Source of the DNA: Actinomycetales bacterium UBA1383
GTDB taxonomy: Bacteria; Actinomycetota; Actinomycetes; Actinomycetales; Actinomycetaceae
Length of the DNA stretch: 64,000 nt
Direction of reading: 5' to 3'
Assembly: GCA_002305415.1 (NCBI GenBank)
Contig: DBQX01000082.1
Location: forward strand, 23,533 to 87,532
Made by a program: the position numbers and the translations under genes. This document shows positions 9,005-17,174 of this stretch, in pieces. The notes under the pieces are model-generated. The model saw only the letters and a program-made list of their open reading frames with translations, was not told the origin of the DNA and did not search any database. Within the stretch, counting starts at the first letter, position 1. Each line of letters starts with the position of its first letter.

Positions 9005-10650
9005 ACGAGCAGCTCCTGTCCGCCGCGCTCGAGCTGACGAGCCGGCTCGACCTGCCCGCGGTGCTCCAGCAGTTCGTGGACACCGCCGCCGGGATCAGTG
9101 GGGCCCGCTACGCCGCCCTCGCCGTGCTGGACCACCGCGGGGAGACCGTCCTGTTCGTGCACCACGGTGTGGACGAGGAGACGCAGCGGATCCTCGGGCA
9201 CCCTCCCCGTGGAACCGGTGTGCTGGCGGAGATCCCCACCCACGGCGCACTCGTGCTCCCGGAGATCTCCGCGCACCCCCGCTTCGGCGGCTGGCCCGCC
9301 GGCCACCCCCCGATGCACACGTTCCTCGGGCTGCCGCTGCGGATCAACGAGCAGGTCTTCGGTCGCCTCTACCTCGCCGACAAGGACGGCGGGTTCACGC
9401 CGGAGGACGTGACGAGCGTCGACCTGCTCGCGAAGGCGGCCGGCGTCGCGATCGCGAACTCGCGCATGTACGGCCAGGCGAGGGCACGCGAGCGCTGGCT
9501 CGAGGTCAGCCAGCTCATCACCACGACCCTCCTGGAGGGCACCGACGAGGAGGAGGTGCTGCCCCTCATCGCGCAACAGGTCCGTGACGTCGCCGAGGCG
9601 GACACGTGCCTCATCGTGCTCCCGTCCGTCGGCGACACCTGGGCCTGCGAGATCGCGGACGGCACGCTCGCCTCCTCCCTGGTCGGAGTGGAGTTCCCAC
9701 CCGAGGGGAGGGCACTCACCGTCCTCCGGGAGGGCGTCGGGGTGATCGTGGACTCGCTGGCGGCGGCGCACCCGATGCGTGTCCCCCAGCTCCGCGCGTT
9801 CGGTCCCGCCATGTACGCCCCGATGGTCGTGCGGGGGACCGGCCGCGGCGTCATCATCCTCCTGCGGGAGCCCGGAAGACCCGAGTTCGAGCCCGCCGAC
9901 CTCACCATGGCGGAGGGCCTCGCGAAGCAGGCCGCCCTCGCCCTCGAGCTGGCCGCCGCGCGGCACGCGAAGGACGTCGCCTCCCTCCTCGGCGAACGCC
10001 AGCGCATCGGACGCGACCTCCACGACCTCGCGATCCAGCAGCTCTTCGCGACCGGCATGCAGCTGAGCGGCGTCCGTCGCCGCCTGGAGGACCGTGGGGA
10101 ACTCGAACTGGCGGCGCTCGTCGAGCGCGGCCTCGGCGCTGTCGACGACTCGGTCCGGCAGATCCGCGCCATCGTGCACTCGCTGCGCGAACCGGACGAC
10201 GCCGTCGTCCTCGTGGAGCGGCTCCGGCGCGAGGCCTCGATCGGCCGGACAGCCCTGGGATTCGCCCCCTCACTCGTGGTCCGGCTCGACGACGAGGTCG
10301 TCGATGCCGAACCCGCCCACGAGGAGCTCGTGGACGAACTCGAGTCCCGGGTCGGGGCGGACATGGCCGACGACATCGTCGCCGTCGTGCGCGAGGGCCT
10401 GTCGAACGCCGCCCGCCATGCCCACGCGACGAGCGTGCAGGTCCGGGTCACGGTGTCGGGCCGTGGCCCACGCGGCCGTGTCCGGGTCGAGGTGGAGGAC
10501 GACGGCGTCGGGACGGACCTCGAGATGGCCCGCCGGTCCGGCCTCGCCAACCTCTCGGCGCGGGCACGCCGGCACGGCGGAACCTGCGACCTCGTCGACG
10601 ACGCCCGCACCCGGGGGACGCTCCTCGTCTGGGAGGTCCCGCTCGTCTAG
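9001..10650 (+). CDS. Soluble GAF-GAF haem sensor histidine kinase, DevS/DosT type
   Basis: Two-component sensor kinase, no membrane segments, 549 residues. GAF domain 1 (about 20-160) has GHPPMHTFLGLPLR and GRLYLADK: His102 and Tyr124 stand 22 residues apart, as do haem ligand His149 and distal Tyr171 of mycobacterial DevS. GAF 2 covers about 180-320. The HisKA_3 dimer/phosphoacceptor segment contains DLHDLAIQQLF with His341, and the ATPase domain has REGLSNAARHA and VEDDGVG. By family, such kinases are active when haem is deoxy, NO- or CO-bound. The gene overlaps cydC by ATGA, so sensor and oxidase share a transcript. The probable partner regulator ends six bases away on the other strand. 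Haem binding is inferred from the residues. Confidence 0.88.
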   Translation: MNEQLLSAALELTSRLDLPAVLQQFVDTAAGISGARYAALAVLDHRGETVLFVHHGVDEETQRILGHPPRGTGVLAEIPTHGALVLPEISAHPRFGGWPAGHPPMHTFLGLPLRINEQVFGRLYLADKDGGFTPEDVTSVDLLAKAAGVAIANSRMYGQARARERWLEVSQLITTTLLEGTDEEEVLPLIAQQVRDVAEADTCLIVLPSVGDTWACEIADGTLASSLVGVEFPPEGRALTVLREGVGVIVDSLAAAHPMRVPQLRAFGPAMYAPMVVRGTGRGVIILLREPGRPEFEPADLTMAEGLAKQAALALELAAARHAKDVASLLGERQRIGRDLHDLAIQQLFATGMQLSGVRRRLEDRGELELAALVERGLGAVDDSVRQIRAIVHSLREPDDAVVLVERLRREASIGRTALGFAPSLVVRLDDEVVDAEPAHEELVDELESRVGADMADDIVAVVREGLSNAARHAHATSVQVRVTVSGRGPRGRVRVEVEDDGVGTDLEMARRSGLANLSARARRHGGTCDLVDDARTRGTLLVWEVPLV

Positions 10651-10655
10651 GCGGG

Positions 10656-11312
10656 CTACTGGCGCCAGGAGGAGGCGCGCTGCCCGGCGACCCAGGCCGC
10701 GGCCTGCGTGCGCCGCTGGAGGCCCATCTTCGCGAGCAGGGAGGTGATGTGGTTCTTCACCGTCTTCTCGGCAACCCCGAGACGTTCGCCGATCTCGCGG
10801 TTCGACAGGCCGTCCCCGATGAGTTCGAGCACGCGCCGCTCCGACGGGGTGAGGTGGGCGGTCGGGTCGGCGTGGTCGGCCCGACGCCGGGTGACGGTGC
10901 GCTCGTCGAGCAGGGTGCGGCCCGCGGCGACCGACTTGATCACGTCGGCGATCTCGGCGCCCCGCACCGTCTTCAGGAGGAAGGCGCGCGCCCCCGCGTG
11001 CAACGCCTCGGAGAGGGCGTCGTCGTCGTCGAAGGACGTCAGGACGATCGGGTGGGTCTGCGGCAGGGACGTCCGCAGGGCGTTGATGATGTCGATCCCG
11101 GTGCCGTCCGGGAGTTGCAGGTCGATGAGCACCACCTCGGGCCGGACGAGCTCGGCACGCCGGAGCGCCTCGGCCACGGTGCCGGCCTCCGCCACGACGA
11201 CCAGGCCCTCGGAGCGGTCGACGATCTCCGCGATGCCGCGCCGGACGATCTCGTGGTCATCGACGATCATCACGCGGATCTCGCGGGACCGGTCGACAGG
11301 AGTGGTGTTCAC
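10656..11312 (-). CDS. NarL/DevR-family response regulator
   Basis: DNA-binding response regulator, 218 residues. The receiver domain has the acidic pair in IVDDHE, phosphoacceptor Asp64 in LIDLQLPDG, the switch residue region LTSF and the Lys in FLLK. The LuxR-type helix-turn-helix near the C-terminus contains AEKTVKN and LLAKMGLQRRTQAA, which in M. tuberculosis DevR carry the DNA-contacting Lys179, Lys182 and Asn183. I chose the GTG at 11312 because a TAGGCT -10 box lies seven bases upstream, the leaderless pattern common here; an ATG at 11330 would add six residues. Its target site is expected to be GGGAC-N4-GTCCC, which occurs before cydA and between clpS and pncB. Confidence 0.88.
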   Translation of the reverse strand: MNTTPVDRSREIRVMIVDDHEIVRRGIAEIVDRSEGLVVVAEAGTVAEALRRAELVRPEVVLIDLQLPDGTGIDIINALRTSLPQTHPIVLTSFDDDDALSEALHAGARAFLLKTVRGAEIADVIKSVAAGRTLLDERTVTRRRADHADPTAHLTPSERRVLELIGDGLSNREIGERLGVAEKTVKNHITSLLAKMGLQRRTQAAAWVAGQRASSWRQ

Positions 11313-11319
11313 GGACCTG

Positions 11320-11325
11320 AGCCTA
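11320..11325 (-). promoter_or_regulatory. Leaderless -10 box of the DevR-like regulator
   Basis: TAGGCT on the minus strand is followed by seven bases and then the GTG start, the spacing that makes the start codon the first transcribed base. It lies just after the mutM stop, so the regulator can be expressed independently of the repair operon upstream. Confidence 0.55.
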
Positions 11326-11330
11326 TCCAT

Positions 11331-12233
11331 TCAGTTGTCGGTGATCGGACTTGGGACGCGCATCGAACGCTGGCAACGGGGGCACAGGTGGGAGGATCTG
11401 CCACCGATGACGTGCCGTTCGATCAGGGTACCGCATCGACCGCAGGGCTGGCCGGTGCGCCCGTACGCGCGCAGCTGGCGCGCGAAGTAGCCGGCCTGGC
11501 CCATAGTGTCGACGTACAGCGCGTCGAAGCTGGTGCCGCCGACGCGCACGGCCTCGGCCATGACCTCCCCCGCGGTCCGCACAAGTCCCTCCAGCTCCCC
11601 CACCGAGAGCGTGGCGGCCGGCCGTTCGGGGTGGACGCGGGCATGCCAGAGCGTCTCGTCGGCGTAGATGTTGCCGATCCCGGAGACGTACCGCTGGTCC
11701 AGCAGCACCCGCTTCACGGCGCTCGTGGTGCGGTGCATCCTCCCGGCCACCGCCGGCAGGTCGAGGGACGGGTCGAGAGGGTCGCGGCCGATGTGGGCGA
11801 CCGTCGCCGGCATGACCGGCCGCGTGGTCCCGGCACCGCCGGGGCGGCCATCCGGCGTCGGCACGAGCGGCACTGCGTCGAGGTGGCCGAAGGTGCGCTG
11901 GTCCACGAAGAGCACCGTGCCGCGGTCCAGGTGGAGGACGACGGCCGTGTGGCGCGGCAGGTCGGATGGCGGCTCCGCGTGGACCAGCAGCTGGCCGGAC
12001 ATGCCGAGGTGGAGGACCAGGGCGCGCGGTGCGCCGTCGAGCACCAGCCACAGGAACTTGCCGCGCCGCGCGACCTCGTCGATGCGGCGGCCCGCCAGCG
12101 ACAGCAGATCGGCGAGGTCGGAGACTCGGCGGACGGCGCGCGCCGAGAACACCTCGAGATCCTCGAGCCGCCGGCCCTCGAGGTGGCTCCTGAGTCCGAG
12201 GCGGATGGTCTCCACCTCAGGCAGCTCAGGCAT
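11331..12233 (-). CDS. mutM: Formamidopyrimidine-DNA glycosylase
   Basis: Bifunctional base-excision repair enzyme removing 8-oxoguanine and formamidopyrimidines, with AP-lyase activity. The 300-residue protein begins MPELPEVE, giving catalytic Pro after Met removal, Glu2 position and the ELPEVET motif. The helix-two-turn-helix region is present (LDQRYVSGIGNIYADE), and the C-terminal zinc finger has Cys pairs CGRC and CPRC. The start lies inside the end of rnc (8-bp overlap), so translation is coupled. Last gene of coaD-coiled coil-DUF177-rnc-mutM. Confidence 0.97.
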   Translation of the reverse strand: MPELPEVETIRLGLRSHLEGRRLEDLEVFSARAVRRVSDLADLLSLAGRRIDEVARRGKFLWLVLDGAPRALVLHLGMSGQLLVHAEPPSDLPRHTAVVLHLDRGTVLFVDQRTFGHLDAVPLVPTPDGRPGGAGTTRPVMPATVAHIGRDPLDPSLDLPAVAGRMHRTTSAVKRVLLDQRYVSGIGNIYADETLWHARVHPERPAATLSVGELEGLVRTAGEVMAEAVRVGGTSFDALYVDTMGQAGYFARQLRAYGRTGQPCGRCGTLIERHVIGGRSSHLCPRCQRSMRVPSPITDN

Positions 12234-12948
12234 CCGTGGACGCCGCGGTGATCGCCTCGAACGCCGCCTCCGCCGCGCCATGTTCGGCCACCTTCTTGGA
12301 CGATCCCTCCCCGGAGCCCACGAAGTGCCCGACCGTCGCGGTCGCGACGAACCAGCGCTCGTGGTCGGGACCCGACCCCTCAACGGCGTACTCGGGCGGC
12401 GGGAGGCCGCGGGCGGTGGCGAGCTCCTGCAGCGTGGTCTTCCAGTCGAGGCCCGCGGAGAGCCGGGGCGCGTTGCGGAGCAGTGCCGCGCAGAGCCGCT
12501 CGACCATGCGACGCGTCGGCTCGAGTCCGTGGCCGACGAAGGCCGCCCCGATGAGGGCCTCGAGGGTGTCCGAGAGGATCGAGTCCTTGTCCCGCCCTCC
12601 CGTGACCAGCTCGCCGCGCCCGAGGCGGATGAAGGCCCCCACACCCAGGGACCGGGCCACGCCGGCGAGGGCACGCTGCGAGACGGTGGCGGAACGCATC
12701 TTCGCGAGGTCGCCCTCGCTGACGTCGGGGTAGGCCCGGAAGAGGTGCTCGGTCACCACGAGGCCGAGCACCGCGTCCCCCAGGAACTCGAGGCGCTCGT
12801 TCGTCGGGATCCCGCCAGCCTCGTGGGCGAACGACCGGTGGGTGAGGGCGAGCTCCAGGACGTCACGGCTGACGTCCAGGCCGAGGGTCGCGACCAGCGC
12901 GTCCAGGTCGGAGCGGGCCGGGTCGGCCTCCTCCCGCGACGCCCTCAC
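12226..12948 (-). CDS. rnc: Ribonuclease III
   Basis: Double-strand RNA endonuclease for rRNA precursor processing and mRNA regulation. The 240-residue protein has the catalytic signature NERLEFLGDAVLG and DTLEALIGA in the RNase III domain (about 1-155) and a C-terminal double-strand RNA-binding domain (DWKTTLQELATARG to KKVAEHGAAEAAFE). GTG at 12948 is chosen because it overlaps the DUF177 stop as GTGA and gives the usual family length. It overlaps mutM by 8 bp. Confidence 0.96.
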   Translation of the reverse strand: MRASREEADPARSDLDALVATLGLDVSRDVLELALTHRSFAHEAGGIPTNERLEFLGDAVLGLVVTEHLFRAYPDVSEGDLAKMRSATVSQRALAGVARSLGVGAFIRLGRGELVTGGRDKDSILSDTLEALIGAAFVGHGLEPTRRMVERLCAALLRNAPRLSAGLDWKTTLQELATARGLPPPEYAVEGSGPDHERWFVATATVGHFVGSGEGSSKKVAEHGAAEAAFEAITAASTDA

Positions 12949-13487
12949 GTCTGCCCGTCCCCTGCGTACCCCTCGAGGACGCGGAACCGCGGGTCGATCG
13001 ACTCGTGATGGTGTCCCGGCTCGTCGGCGAGCCTCACCCCGCAGACCGGGCAGAGCCCGGGGCAGTCGGGCGCGCACACCGGCTGGAACGGCAGCGACAT
13101 GACGACGGCGTCCCGCAGCATCTGCTCCAGGTCGAGTTCCTCGCCGTCGGTGCGGAGCATCTCGACGGCCTCCTCGTCGCCGTCGTCCGCCGCGCGGTCC
13201 GCCGCCTCGGGGTAGAGGTAGAGCTCGGAGACCTCGACGACGAGGGTGTCGGTGACTGGCGCAAGGCACCGGACGCACTCCCCCGCCACCGGGACCTCCG
13301 CCGTGCCCGAGACGAGGATCCCGTCGTGCACGGAGGCGAGGACCAGGTCGAGGTGCATCATCGCGCCCTCCGGCACGCCGATCACCGCGGTCGCCATGTC
13401 GGCGGGTGCGGGCACGTCGAGCTGGAGCGTACGGGTCATCCCGGGGGCGCGCGAGAGATCGCGGGTGGTGATCGTGAGGGGCCTCAT
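12945..13487 (-). CDS. DUF177 (YceD-like) protein
   Basis: Member of the DUF177/YceD family, linked to 23S rRNA or large-subunit protein accumulation in other organisms; exact role not settled. The 180-residue protein has the family pair GECVRCL (about 72) and, near the C-terminus, CAPDCPGLCPVCG, a likely zinc-binding cluster. An acidic stretch lies between them. Its ATG overlaps the stop of the upstream coiled-coil gene and its stop overlaps rnc. In many actinobacteria rpmF sits between this gene and rnc; here there is no room for it. Confidence 0.88.
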   Translation of the reverse strand: MRPLTITTRDLSRAPGMTRTLQLDVPAPADMATAVIGVPEGAMMHLDLVLASVHDGILVSGTAEVPVAGECVRCLAPVTDTLVVEVSELYLYPEAADRAADDGDEEAVEMLRTDGEELDLEQMLRDAVVMSLPFQPVCAPDCPGLCPVCGVRLADEPGHHHESIDPRFRVLEGYAGDGQT

Positions 13488-13972
13488 CGGTCGCCCTCCC
13501 GGCCTTCCAGGCGTGCCTGGATGATGGTGCGGCCGGCCTTGACCTGCTTGGCGATCTGGCCGAGTTCGATCTCGAGCTGGGCGAGCTGGCGGTCGCAGTA
13601 GTCGTTCGCCTGGTCGGTGAGGCGCCGCGCCTCCTGTTCCGCATCCGCGATGATGGCCGCTGCCCGCTCCTTCGCGGCGACGACGAGCGACTCCTTCTCG
13701 ACCAGTTCGCGCGCGCGGCCCTCGGCGTCGGCCATGATCCGCGCCGCCTGGTCGTTCGCCCTCTCGACGACTCCCCGCGCCCCCGCGACGATCTCGTCCG
13801 CCTCCGCGACCTGCGCCGGTACCACGGCGCGGGCGGCGTCGAGGAGGGCCAGGACCTCCGCGCGGTTGACGAGCACGGAGGCGCTCATCGGGACGGTCCG
13901 GGAGTTGGCGAGCACGGCGGCCAGCTCCTCGAGGATGGCGAGCAGCGACTCGCCGCGCGGGTGCTCAGACAT
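13484..13972 (-). CDS. Coiled-coil protein, DivIVA/AtpF-like
   Basis: Not assigned a function. The 162-residue protein is mostly a charged alpha-helical coiled coil (about 50-160) with repeated AEAE/DAEQEARR heptads, resembling short DivIVA-like or ATP-synthase b-like proteins that stand beside coaD and DUF177 in other actinobacteria (compare Rv2927c). The ATG at 13972 lies inside the coaD coding end (8-bp overlap) and gives MSEHPRGESLLAILEELAAVL; a longer version would duplicate coaD sequence. The stop overlaps DUF177 by ATGA. No membrane segment or enzyme motif is visible. Confidence 0.8.
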   Translation of the reverse strand: MSEHPRGESLLAILEELAAVLANSRTVPMSASVLVNRAEVLALLDAARAVVPAQVAEADEIVAGARGVVERANDQAARIMADAEGRARELVEKESLVVAAKERAAAIIADAEQEARRLTDQANDYCDRQLAQLEIELGQIAKQVKAGRTIIQARLEGREGDR

Positions 13973-14456
13973 TTCGGGCTCCCTGCCGCAGCCGCATGAG
14001 GCTGGCCGCGACGGCGTCGGGCACGAGGCCCGTGACGTCACCGCCGTGGCGGGCGATGTCCTTCACGTGGGAGGAGGCCACGTGGCTCAGGGAGGGGTCC
14101 CCCATGATGAAGACCGTCTCGACGCCGGACAGGTGCCGGTTGAGCAGGCTCATCGCGAGCTCCGCGTCGAAGTCCGCGGAGCCTCGCAGCCCCTTCACGA
14201 TCGCCCGGGCCCCCACGTCCCGGCAGTACGCCGCCAGCAGCCCCGTCACCGCCTCCACCCGGACCCCGTCCAGCTCGCTGACGGCCTGGCGGGCCAGCGT
14301 GACGCGCTGGTCGGTGGAGAACAGGTAATTCTTGGACGGGTTGACGGCGACGGCGACGATGACCTCGTCGAACAGGCTGCGCGCACGACGGATCACGTCG
14401 ACGTGGCCGAGCGTGATGGGATCGAACGAGCCGGGACACACCGCGAGTGCTGTCAT
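13965..14456 (-). CDS. coaD: Phosphopantetheine adenylyltransferase
   Basis: Fourth step of CoA synthesis: ATP plus 4'-phosphopantetheine to dephospho-CoA. The 163-residue protein starts ALAVCPGSFDPITLGHVDVI, with the nucleotidyltransferase TxGH motif, and has NPSKNYLFS, KGLRGSADFDAELAMSLLNR and the ISS-like SHVASSHVKDIA. The usual family length is about 160. A TAGTCT box seven bases before the ATG gives a leaderless start, and the TAG of that box is the stop codon of rsmD. Confidence 0.96.
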   Translation of the reverse strand: MTALAVCPGSFDPITLGHVDVIRRARSLFDEVIVAVAVNPSKNYLFSTDQRVTLARQAVSELDGVRVEAVTGLLAAYCRDVGARAIVKGLRGSADFDAELAMSLLNRHLSGVETVFIMGDPSLSHVASSHVKDIARHGGDVTGLVPDAVAASLMRLRQGARNV

Positions 14457-14463
14457 GCCGTCC

Positions 14464-14469
14464 AGACTA
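14464..14469 (-). promoter_or_regulatory. Leaderless -10 box of coaD that includes the rsmD stop codon
   Basis: TAGTCT on the minus strand ends seven bases before the coaD ATG. Its first three bases are the in-frame TAG stop of rsmD, so stop codon and promoter element are the same DNA. Confidence 0.5.
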
Positions 14470-15027
14470 GTCGGCGTCCACGGGCACCCGCGCCAGCCAC
14501 AGCGCGGTGTCACCGTAGCGGCGCACGGGCTCGGAGAGCAGGGCGTCCGGGAAGACGGGGGGTGCGGACCGGACCGACCGCTCCACGACGACGACGGCGC
14601 CCGGAGCGAGCCACCGGCGCCGGACCAGGGCGGCGAGGTCGTCGTCCACGGCGAGGTCGTAGGGTGGGTCCAGCAGGACGAGGTCGGCGGGGACGGGGAC
14701 ACCGGTGGCGAGGAAACTGGCCACGCGCTGGGTGTGGACCTCCGCGGCGACGCCGAGGTCGGCGGCGTTCGCGCGGAGGACGAGCGCGGCAGGGCGTGAC
14801 GCCTCCACGGCGACGAGGCGGCGCGCGCCGCGGCTCAGTGCCTCGAACCCGAGGGCCCCGGAACCGGCGTAGAGGTCGAGCACCACCGCGTCGCGAAGGA
14901 CGCCTCGTGCCTCGAGGGCGGCGAACAACGCCTCCCGGACCCGGTCCGAGGTCGGGCGCGTGCCCGTGGACGGCACCCGGAACCGCTTGCCGCGGAGCCT
15001 CCCGGCGATCACCCGCGCCATCGTCAC
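14467..15027 (-). CDS. rsmD: 16S rRNA (guanine966-N2)-methyltransferase
   Basis: SAM-dependent rRNA methyltransferase acting on the small subunit. The 186-residue protein begins with the family motif RVIAGRLRGKRFRVP and RPTSDRVREALF, followed by the SAM site VLDLYAGSGALGFEALSRGA (about 48) and the catalytic LLDPPYD (about 122). The GTG start overlaps the recG stop (GTGA); an ATG two codons later is possible. It precedes coaD, as in many bacteria. Confidence 0.95.
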   Translation of the reverse strand: MTMARVIAGRLRGKRFRVPSTGTRPTSDRVREALFAALEARGVLRDAVVLDLYAGSGALGFEALSRGARRLVAVEASRPAALVLRANAADLGVAAEVHTQRVASFLATGVPVPADLVLLDPPYDLAVDDDLAALVRRRWLAPGAVVVVERSVRSAPPVFPDALLSEPVRRYGDTALWLARVPVDAD

Positions 15028-17174
15028 GCCCGCTCGATGAAGTCGCCCGCGCTGGACTCCTCGATCCCGGCCACCGCGGCAGCCAGGGCGGGGACGGTGG
15101 CGAAGGAGGGGTCGCGCGCCACCAGGGCGTCGGCGTGCGCCCGGGCCCGCTCGATGAGGTCGCGGTCGGCGAGCACGCGGAGGGTGGTGAGCGAGGAGGC
15201 GAGGCCAGACTGCGCCGCGCCCAGCACGTCACCCTCGCGCCGGAGCTCGAGGTCCTTCTCGGCGAGCTCGAAGCCGTCGCGGGTCGTGACGAAGGCCTGC
15301 ACGCGCCCTTCGGCGGGGCCGGCGAGCTGCCCGGTCACCGCGAAGCAGACGCCCGGTCGCCCGCCCCGGCCGATCCGGCCGCGCAACTGGTGGAGCTGCG
15401 ACAGTCCGAACCGGTCGGCGTCGAGGACGACCATGACCGTCGCGTCGGCGACGTCGACGCCCACCTCGACCACCGTGGTGGCGACCAGGACGGGCGTCCG
15501 TCCGCTGGCGAAGTCGTCCATCGCGCGGTCCTTGGCGTCCATGGCCAGGCGCCCGTGGAGCTCGCCGATGGCGACACCCGCCAGTGCGGGCTCGTCACGG
15601 AGGGCGGCGGCGGTCTGGGTCACGGCGGCTCCCGTGGTGTCGGTGTCACCCGCGTCGATGCGCGGGCAGACGACGTACACCCGCCCTCCCGCGGCGACCT
15701 CCTCGGCGCAGCGTTGCCACATGCGCCCCATCCACGCCGCGTTGTCGCGCGGGACCGCGAAGGTCCGGACCTCCCCCCGCCCGGGCGGCATCTCGCGGAG
15801 GGTTGACACCTCGAGGTCACCGAACACGGTCATGGCGACGGTCCGCGGGATCGGGGTGGCGGTCATGACGAGCGAGTGGGCGGTCCGGCCCCCGCGGGTC
15901 CGCAGCACGTCCCGCTGCTCCACCCCGAAGCGGTGCTGCTCGTCGACGACCACCAGTCCCAGGTCGTGGAACTGCACCTCCTCCCCGAGGAGGGCATGGG
16001 TCCCGATGACGAGGCCCGCCTGACCCGACGCCGCACGGGCGAGTGCCGTGGCGCGCCGTCGCGAGGGGAGGGAGGAGGTCAGCAGCTCGACGTGGGTCGC
16101 GGCGTCCGCACCGCCCAGCATCCCCGGCAGCGCGAGGGGCCCGAGCATCGCCGCGATCGAGCGGTGGTGCTGCTGGGCGAGCACCTCCGTCGGGGCCAGC
16201 AGCGCGGCCTGTCCGCCCGCCTCGACGACCTGCAGCATCGCCCGGAGGGCGACGAGGGTCTTGCCACTCCCGACCTCGCCCTGCAGGAGTCGCTGCATCG
16301 GGGTGTGGCTGGCGAGGTCGGCGGCGATCTGGTCGCCCACCGCGCGCTGGCCGGCGGTGAGGGGGAACGGGAGCCGGGCGTCGAAGGCCGCGAGGATGCC
16401 ACCACCGGTTGCCGGCCGCGGGACCGTCCGCAGCGCGCGCGCCACCTCGCGACGGCGCACGAGCACCGACTGCAGGACGAACGCCTCCTCGAACTGCAGG
16501 GTACGGCGGGCCCGCAGCCAGTGCTCCTCGCTCACGGGATCGTGGATGCCCTGCAGCGCGGCGAACGATCCCAGCAGGTCCTCCGCCCGGCGGACGTCCG
16601 GCGGGACGACGTCGGGGACGTCGTCGCTCGTCAGGATCCGCAGCAGGGTGGTGACGGCGTTCGCGATGCGCCAGCTCGGGACCGCCGAGGTGGCCGGGTA
16701 GATGGGGATCGGCTGCATGTGACGCTCGATCGCCGCCGCCTCGTCGTCGAGGTCGCCCAGCACCTCGAAGTCCGGGTGGGCGAGCTGCCTGGCGCCGCGG
16801 TACAGGGTGACCGTGCCGGTGAAGAGCCCGGTGGTCCCGACCTGCAGCATCCTGCGGTTGCGGGAGAGTCCGCCGGGGTGCTTCGCGAAGAACGTCAGGA
16901 GGAGGCGGTGCGCGCCGTCGCTGATGGTCGCGTTCAGGATGACGCCGCGTCGCGCGTGCATCGGGCGTTCCTGCACGTCCTCCACCCGGGCGAGGACGGT
17001 GACATGGTCGCCGACCGGGAGGTCGCGGAGCTCCGTGAAGCGTCCCCGGTCCTGCAGGCGCCGCGGGTAGTGGCGCAGCACGTCGCCGACGGTCCGCAGC
17101 CCCAGCTTCCCGAGGGCGCGTGCGGTCGGTTCGCCGAGGAGCCGCCCGATCGGCCGGCCGAGGACATCGGTCAT
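15024..17174 (-). CDS. recG: ATP-dependent DNA helicase RecG
   Basis: Branch-migrating helicase that rescues stalled replication forks and processes recombination intermediates. The 716-residue protein has an OB-fold wedge domain (about 50-150, VTVLARVEDVQERP), helicase motif I GEVGSGKTLVA, motif II DEQHRFG, motif III MTATPIPRT, and the RecG-specific TRG region with GRIGRGGRPG and LRREGDVLG. The ATG overlaps the stop of the DAK gene as ATGA. Length matches the family. Confidence 0.96.
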   Translation of the reverse strand: MTDVLGRPIGRLLGEPTARALGKLGLRTVGDVLRHYPRRLQDRGRFTELRDLPVGDHVTVLARVEDVQERPMHARRGVILNATISDGAHRLLLTFFAKHPGGLSRNRRMLQVGTTGLFTGTVTLYRGARQLAHPDFEVLGDLDDEAAAIERHMQPIPIYPATSAVPSWRIANAVTTLLRILTSDDVPDVVPPDVRRAEDLLGSFAALQGIHDPVSEEHWLRARRTLQFEEAFVLQSVLVRRREVARALRTVPRPATGGGILAAFDARLPFPLTAGQRAVGDQIAADLASHTPMQRLLQGEVGSGKTLVALRAMLQVVEAGGQAALLAPTEVLAQQHHRSIAAMLGPLALPGMLGGADAATHVELLTSSLPSRRRATALARAASGQAGLVIGTHALLGEEVQFHDLGLVVVDEQHRFGVEQRDVLRTRGGRTAHSLVMTATPIPRTVAMTVFGDLEVSTLREMPPGRGEVRTFAVPRDNAAWMGRMWQRCAEEVAAGGRVYVVCPRIDAGDTDTTGAAVTQTAAALRDEPALAGVAIGELHGRLAMDAKDRAMDDFASGRTPVLVATTVVEVGVDVADATVMVVLDADRFGLSQLHQLRGRIGRGGRPGVCFAVTGQLAGPAEGRVQAFVTTRDGFELAEKDLELRREGDVLGAAQSGLASSLTTLRVLADRDLIERARAHADALVARDPSFATVPALAAAVAGIEESSAGDFIERA

